A stretch of 9,396 bases of DNA, taken from contig CAINDT010000147.1 in the NCBI GenBank assembly GCA_903847495.1, positions 1 through 9,396 of the forward strand, given 5' to 3'. The notes under the pieces were generated by a model. The model saw only the letters and a program-made list of their open reading frames with translations. It had not been told where the DNA came from and did no database searches. The translations under genes and the position numbers were made by a program. This DNA is from an uncultured Actinomycetes bacterium (GTDB lineage: Bacteria > Actinomycetota > Thermoleophilia > Gaiellales > F1-60-MAGs149). Positions 5,410 to 9,396 of the stretch are shown here, one piece after another (the stretch's first letter is position 1; every line of letters begins with the position of its first letter).

Positions 5410-6741
5410 CAGCAGGAGAACGGCGGGCAGGCAGGCGAGGCTGATCAGCGCGAGCACGAGGTTCGCGTGCTGCACCGCGTCGGCGATCGCGGGCACGCCC
5501 GTGTCGATGTCCTTGGCCGCCGAGAGCGTCTCCTGCCCGACGCGGCCGACGACGATCGCACCCGCCGCGGCGATGCCGATGCCACCGCCGATGCTGCGGG
5601 CCAGCGGCACCGATGCCGTGGCGCGGCCCTCGCCACCGGGGCGCTCGGCGGAGGCGCTGAGGAGCGCGACGGGGCTCTGGATGCCCATGCCGAAGGCGGC
5701 GATCACGATGCCGATGGCGATCGTGGCGCCGCCGAGCAGCGGCGCCGCCATCACGAGTACGCCGACGACGGTGAGCGCCCCGGCGAGCAGCATCTGCTGG
5801 CGGTGGGTGAATGGCAGGCGCGAGCTGACGAACGAGCCGCCGGCCCAGGCGCCGGTGGTGGCGACGAGTGGCAGTGCGGCGACGAGGATCGGCCAGCCGA
5901 GGCCGACCTGCAGGCCGAGCGGCACCATGCCGTCGGCGCCCGTGAAGGCGATGCCGGCCGTGCCGCACAGGATCGCGATGCCGCGGCCCGCGCGCGTCCG
6001 TGGAAAGACCGGTTCCTTGGCTCGCCACTCCTGCAGGAGGAACGCGATGCCGGGCACGATCGCGAAGCGCGGATCGATCAGCAGCGCCGCGACGGTGCCG
6101 CCGAGCAGCAGCGGCCCTAGCGGGTGGATGCGCGCGTGCGGGTCGGCCGGCTTGATCGACGGATCGCGCAGACCGCGATAGCCGGCGTACGCGACGACGC
6201 CGGTCAGCGCCACGGGCACGAGGAACGCGGCGCGCCACGACAGCAGGTCGGTCAGCACCGCACCGAGCACGGGACCGGCCAGTGCGGCCAGCGCCCAGAC
6301 TGAGTTGCTCAGCGCGTAGGCCGGTTTCTGGAGGTGTTTCGGGATGCGCTGCACCACGACCGAGAGCGGAACGGCGAGCAGAAAGCCTGCCGCGAAGCCC
6401 TGGACGAGCCGGAGGACCGCGATCGCCTCCATGTTGGGCACGAAGGGCGCTGCCACGCCCGCCACGGCGAACAGCGCGCAGCCGAACGCGAGCGAGTGCC
6501 AGGCGCCGAAGCGGTCGATCACGGCGCCGCTGATCGGCAGGCCGATCGCCAGCGCGGCGGCGTAGCAGCCGACGACGAGCGCGTAGCGGTCGAGGCCGCT
6601 CAGATCCCGCGCGGCACTCGGCAGTGCCGTCGCGACGAGCAGCACGTCGGAGGCGGCGACGAACGAGGCGCCACCGGCGGCGGCGAGGAGCCAGCGGCGC
6701 TCCGGGGCGAGGAGCTCCCGGTAGGCCGGAGACAGGCTCAC
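5398..6741 (-). CDS. MFS transporter, drug:H+ antiporter type
   Basis: A 447-residue integral membrane protein of the major facilitator superfamily, with hydrophobic segments spread over its length (about 12-14 helices by eye). Family motifs are visible: motif A GAVIDRFGA (72-80) in the loop after helix 2, motif B-like RLVQGFAAGF (111-120), antiporter motif C-like GPVLGAVLTD (156-165), and SWRAAFLVPV (168-177), where DHA-family exporters have a WRWIF-type sequence. Proton-driven export of a small molecule is the likely role; the substrate cannot be read from sequence. The start is GTG at 6741-6739, overlapping the upstream amidohydrolase stop as GTGA, with no separate Shine-Dalgarno, so expression depends on coupling to that gene. 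It ends 14 nt from rpoD, in convergent orientation. Confidence 0.88.
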   Translation of the reverse strand: MSLSPAYRELLAPERRWLLAAAGGASFVAASDVLLVATALPSAARDLSGLDRYALVVGCYAAALAIGLPISGAVIDRFGAWHSLAFGCALFAVAGVAAPFVPNMEAIAVLRLVQGFAAGFLLAVPLSVVVQRIPKHLQKPAYALSNSVWALAALAGPVLGAVLTDLLSWRAAFLVPVALTGVVAYAGYRGLRDPSIKPADPHARIHPLGPLLLGGTVAALLIDPRFAIVPGIAFLLQEWRAKEPVFPRTRAGRGIAILCGTAGIAFTGADGMVPLGLQVGLGWPILVAALPLVATTGAWAGGSFVSSRLPFTHRQQMLLAGALTVVGVLVMAAPLLGGATIAIGIVIAAFGMGIQSPVALLSASAERPGGEGRATASVPLARSIGGGIGIAAAGAIVVGRVGQETLSAAKDIDTGVPAIADAVQHANLVLALISLACLPAVLLLRRD

Positions 6742-8243
6742 CAGGGCGGGCGCCCGTGCACCCAGCGACCGGCCACCATCGTGGCGACGACCTCGATCGA
6801 GGCGAGCTCGTCGGCCGGCGTCTCGAAGGGGTCGCGGTCGAGGACGACGAGGTCGGCGAACGCGCCGGGGGAGAGTCGACCGAAGCGGCGCGCCTGGCCG
6901 GTGATCGCCGAGGGCGTGGTGGTCATCGCCGTCAGCGCGTCGGCAACCGTCACCTCCTGGCCGGGTCGGAGCGGCGCGTTGACTGCCGCGGCCAGCGTGG
7001 CGATCGGATCGATCGGCGAGATCGGCGCATCGGTGCCGAAGACGAGCGTGGCACCAGCGTCGCGCAGCGGGCCCCAGGCGTAGGCGCCGGTGCAGCGGGA
7101 GCCCCAGGCGGCCTCGGCTGCCTGGCGATCTTCGGCGGCGTGCACAGGCTGCATCGAGGCGACCACGCCAAGCGCACCGAAGCGCGCGAGGTCGTCAGGG
7201 TGCACCAGCTGCGCGTGCTCGATGCGGGGCGGACGGCTATGAACGTCTGCGAGGTCGCGCCAGTCGGCATGCGTCTGCTCGAGCGCATCGAGGGCGGAGC
7301 GCACAGCGGCATCGCCGATGGCGTGCATGGCGACGGGCAGGCCCAGCGCGGCCGAGCGGCGGATCACGTCGGCCAAGGCGGCGGTGGAGAGCAGCTCCAT
7401 GCCGGTGCCGCCGTCGTCGTACGGCTCAAGCATGTGCGCGGTGCGTGCCCCGACGGTGCCGTCGAGGAACGCCTTGACCGCACCGATGCGCACGTGGTCC
7501 GAGCCGAAACCCGAGACGAGCTCGAGCTGCTCGATCGCGTCGAGGTGCTCGGACGGCAATGCGCTCGAGACGCGCAGCGTTACGCGCTCCTGTCCGTCGA
7601 GCTCCTGCCACGTGGCACGCCCGCCATGGCGCTCGAAGTCGTGGATGCCGGTCAGGCCCAGCCGGTGCGCCTCCTGCTGGCCGAGGGAGACGGCGCGCTG
7701 GCGCTCGGCGCGGGTCGGTGCGGGCAGCGGCGTCGCCCACGCGGCCTCCTCGCGACGGATCACCTCGCCGCCGACCTGCGCGAGCGCGGCCGCGTTGAGC
7801 CACAGCGCATGGCGATCGCGCGCCCAGATCGCGGCAGGACGTCCCTCCGTGGCGGCATCGAGTGCCGCAGCCGGGTCGGCGACCTCGGCGAGCATCGCCT
7901 CGGTCCAGCCCGCGCCGATCAGCCACGTACCGTCGCTGCCGGCGGTGCGGTCGGCGGCGGCCTGCGCGGCGATCAGCTCGAGCGCGGCAGCGGCGGTCGG
8001 TGCGTTGCGGACGTCGACGCGCAGGCGGTCGAGCGCCCACGAGAGGAAGTGCAGGTGCGCATCGACGAAGCCGGGTACGACGGTGCGGCCACCGAGGTCG
8101 ATGCGCTCGTCGGAGACCTTGGAGGTGTCGCCCTCCCAGGCCTCGACGCCTCGCGTGATGCGGCCGCGGTCGTCGATCGGCAGCGCGCGGACGCGGGGGA
8201 GGGCCGGATCGGCCGTGTGGATGGTGCCGCCCTCGAGGATCAC
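6738..8243 (-). CDS. YtcJ-like metal-dependent amidohydrolase (amidohydrolase family 3)
   Basis: A 501-residue amidohydrolase-superfamily TIM-barrel enzyme. From the chosen start: VILEGGTIHTADP at the N-terminus (beta-sandwich domain), FVDAHLHF with metal ligands His63/His65, Lys257 in VKAFLDGTVGART, His307 in MHAIGDAAV, His343 in RIEHAQL, and Asp405 in FGTDAPISP, ending with ADLVVLDRDP. This pattern is that of the YtcJ/NfdA-like group, which hydrolyses N-substituted amides or formamides; the actual substrate is unknown. GTG at 8243 is preferred because family members begin at this strand and TACGCT lies 7 nt before it (leaderless geometry). In-frame ATGs at 8282 and 8315 would overlap the start of the divergent gene. 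It is the first gene of a pair with the MFS exporter. Confidence 0.85.
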   Translation of the reverse strand: MILEGGTIHTADPALPRVRALPIDDRGRITRGVEAWEGDTSKVSDERIDLGGRTVVPGFVDAHLHFLSWALDRLRVDVRNAPTAAAALELIAAQAAADRTAGSDGTWLIGAGWTEAMLAEVADPAAALDAATEGRPAAIWARDRHALWLNAAALAQVGGEVIRREEAAWATPLPAPTRAERQRAVSLGQQEAHRLGLTGIHDFERHGGRATWQELDGQERVTLRVSSALPSEHLDAIEQLELVSGFGSDHVRIGAVKAFLDGTVGARTAHMLEPYDDGGTGMELLSTAALADVIRRSAALGLPVAMHAIGDAAVRSALDALEQTHADWRDLADVHSRPPRIEHAQLVHPDDLARFGALGVVASMQPVHAAEDRQAAEAAWGSRCTGAYAWGPLRDAGATLVFGTDAPISPIDPIATLAAAVNAPLRPGQEVTVADALTAMTTTPSAITGQARRFGRLSPGAFADLVVLDRDPFETPADELASIEVVATMVAGRWVHGRPPW

Positions 8244-8250
8244 GGATGGC

Positions 8251-8256
8251 AGCGTA
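8251..8256 (-). promoter_or_regulatory. Candidate -10 box for leaderless amidohydrolase transcript
   Basis: On the minus strand TACGCT (8256-8251) is followed by 7 nt and then the GTG start at 8243. The gap to the divergent gene is only 37 nt, and there is no Shine-Dalgarno sequence before this start. No -35 is recognisable, so support is limited to hexamer and spacing. Confidence 0.3.
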
Positions 8257-8268
8257 GCGCCCGTCGGG

Positions 8269-8274
8269 TAGCGT
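8269..8274 (+). promoter_or_regulatory. Candidate -10 box for leaderless M24 peptidase transcript
   Basis: GGTAGCGT places the TANNNT hexamer TAGCGT exactly six bases before the ATG at 8281, with no Shine-Dalgarno sequence. Core and spacing are the same as before the TPR gene at 3173. No clear -35 is seen. Confidence 0.45.
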
Positions 8275-8280
8275 TCTGGC

Positions 8281-9396
8281 ATGCACATCCTGCCTGCCGA
8301 GATCGAACGCCGCATCGTGACCTTCCAGCATGCACTGCGCGCGGCGGAGATCGACTGCGCGCTGCTGATCGAGGCGAGCGACCTCGTCTACCTGACCGGC
8401 GTGATGGCGGACGCCCACCTGCTGGTGCCGGCCCACGACGATCCGATCGTGCTCGTGCGGCGGAGCCTCGAGCGCGTGCAGGCCGAGTCGCCCCTCGAGG
8501 ACGTGCGGCCGTTTCGCTCGTTCAAGGAGCTGCCGCCGCTGCTCGCCGAGCTGGGCGCGCGCCGCATCGGGCTCGAGCTCGACGTTCTGCCCGCGGCGCG
8601 CTACCTGCGGTACCGCGACTTGCTGCCGGACGCCGAGCTCGTCGATGTCAGCGATGTGCTGGCGGGCGTGCGGGCCGTCAAGAGCACGTGGGAGCTGAAG
8701 ATGATCGGCACAGCGGCCGAGCAGGTGGCCGCTGCCTTCGCCGCCGCACCGGCGCTGGTCGAGGAGCAGTCGACCGACCGCGCGATCCAGATCGAGCTCG
8801 AGCACCTCATGCGTCGCGAGGGGCACCAGGGGCCGCTGCGCTTCCGCGGGCTCAACGGGCAGATGTTCTACGGCGCCGTGCTGGCTGGACCCGACGGCGC
8901 GGTCGCGCCGTGGGCCGACACGCCACTCGGTGGTCCTGGACCGAGTGCCGCCGTCGGCAAGGGGCCGGGCGGCTGGGAGATTCGCGACGGCGACGCCGTC
9001 ACCGTCGACCTCGTCGGCGGCTGGGAGGGGTACCTCGCCGACGCCACGCGCACGTTCTTCCGCGGCACGCCGAACCCGCAGCTGGCCGAGGCGCTCGCGG
9101 TGTGCGAGGCGATCCTGGCGGACCTCGAGACGCTGATGGTGCCGGGCACGCCTGCCGAGCAGCTCTACCTGCGCGGACTCGAACTGGCCACCGAGGCCGG
9201 CTTCGGCGACCACTGGATGGGGCACGGCCCGGGCCGCGTGCGCTTCGTCGGGCATGGCGTCGGCCTCGAGATCAACGAGCGGCCGTTCCTCGCGCAGGGC
9301 TTCGCCGAGCCGCTCGCCTTCGGCAACGTGATCGCCGTCGAGCCGAAGCTGGTCTTCCCGGGCCTCGGTGCCGTTGGCGTCGAGAACACGTACGTC
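8281..9396 (+). CDS. M24-family metallopeptidase (Xaa-Pro dipeptidase-like), 3' end missing
   Basis: The frame from ATG 8281 is open to the window edge, giving 372 codons, and the gene continues beyond. Residues about 1-130 form a creatinase-type N-terminal domain; the rest is the pita-bread catalytic domain. All five expected metal ligands are visible: Asp243 (TVDLVG), Asp254 (YLADATRTFF), His325 (FVGHGVGLE), Glu354 (AVEPKLVFP) and Glu368 (GVENTYV). Such enzymes remove residues next to proline from peptides in the cytoplasm, or hydrolyse related C-N bonds. In the GHGVGLE motif the usual downstream HE is Asn-Glu (332-333), a variation also found in other M24 members. Only a few tens of residues are likely missing, since the last ligand has been reached. 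It is divergent from the amidohydrolase, 37 nt away, and the two may share regulation. Confidence 0.9.
   Translation, partial: MHILPAEIERRIVTFQHALRAAEIDCALLIEASDLVYLTGVMADAHLLVPAHDDPIVLVRRSLERVQAESPLEDVRPFRSFKELPPLLAELGARRIGLELDVLPAARYLRYRDLLPDAELVDVSDVLAGVRAVKSTWELKMIGTAAEQVAAAFAAAPALVEEQSTDRAIQIELEHLMRREGHQGPLRFRGLNGQMFYGAVLAGPDGAVAPWADTPLGGPGPSAAVGKGPGGWEIRDGDAVTVDLVGGWEGYLADATRTFFRGTPNPQLAEALAVCEAILADLETLMVPGTPAEQLYLRGLELATEAGFGDHWMGHGPGRVRFVGHGVGLEINERPFLAQGFAEPLAFGNVIAVEPKLVFPGLGAVGVENTYV

Noticed and set aside
4265..6238. A 657-codon minus-strand open frame spanning rpoD and part of the MFS gene
   Set aside because: It lies antisense to an unmistakable sigma factor and in another frame of the MFS gene, and its translation is Arg/Ala low-complexity.
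7426..9255. A 609-codon minus-strand open frame across the M24 peptidase and amidohydrolase
   Set aside because: It is antisense to the M24 peptidase and out of frame with the amidohydrolase, both of which carry complete catalytic motifs.

Overview
The window is high-GC, gene-dense DNA with tight stop/start overlaps. It suggests an actinobacterium, and the gene style (short principal sigma factor, CysO/CysM/Mec cysteine pathway, TANNNT boxes 6-7 nt before start codons) fits the Thermoleophilia/Solirubrobacterales side of the phylum. That placement is inference; there is no rRNA here to confirm it.

Left part (about 1-3016, minus strand): a four-gene unit transcribed right to left, moeZ (sulfurtransferase/adenylyltransferase) - cysO (ubiquitin-like sulfur carrier) - cysM (PLP cysteine synthase) - mec (JAMM metallopeptidase). 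These are all the dedicated parts of the carrier-protein cysteine pathway characterised in Mycobacterium tuberculosis. The E1-like enzyme activates and sulfurates the CysO C-terminus, CysM adds the O-phosphoserine-derived aminoacrylate to the thiocarboxylate, and Mec releases cysteine. Two points stand out. CysO ends in Gly-Gly-Ala-Cys rather than a bare Gly-Gly, so it probably needs proteolytic maturation. The MoeZ-like protein has its rhodanese domain at the N-terminus, the reverse of M. tuberculosis MoeZ. Beyond mec is a large imperfect hairpin (60-127) capped by a GAAA tetraloop on the minus-strand RNA, then the likely first 11 codons of another minus-strand gene.

Middle (3017-5383, plus strand): after a divergent promoter region come a membrane-anchored, extracytoplasmic TPR-like protein and then the principal RNA polymerase sigma factor (rpoD/sigA type, 360 aa), which has its own strong Shine-Dalgarno sequence. 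A hairpin centred on the 14-nt gap separates rpoD from the convergent gene that follows.

Right part (5398-9396): an amidohydrolase of the YtcJ-like family and an MFS drug-antiporter-type transporter form a minus-strand pair with a 4-nt overlap. Divergent from them, across only 37 nt, an M24-family (Xaa-Pro dipeptidase-like) metallopeptidase starts and runs off the right edge.

No rRNA, tRNA, CRISPR array, insertion sequence or phage gene is seen. The most interesting content is the complete CysO sulfur-carrier operon with the masked CysO terminus and the permuted MoeZ.
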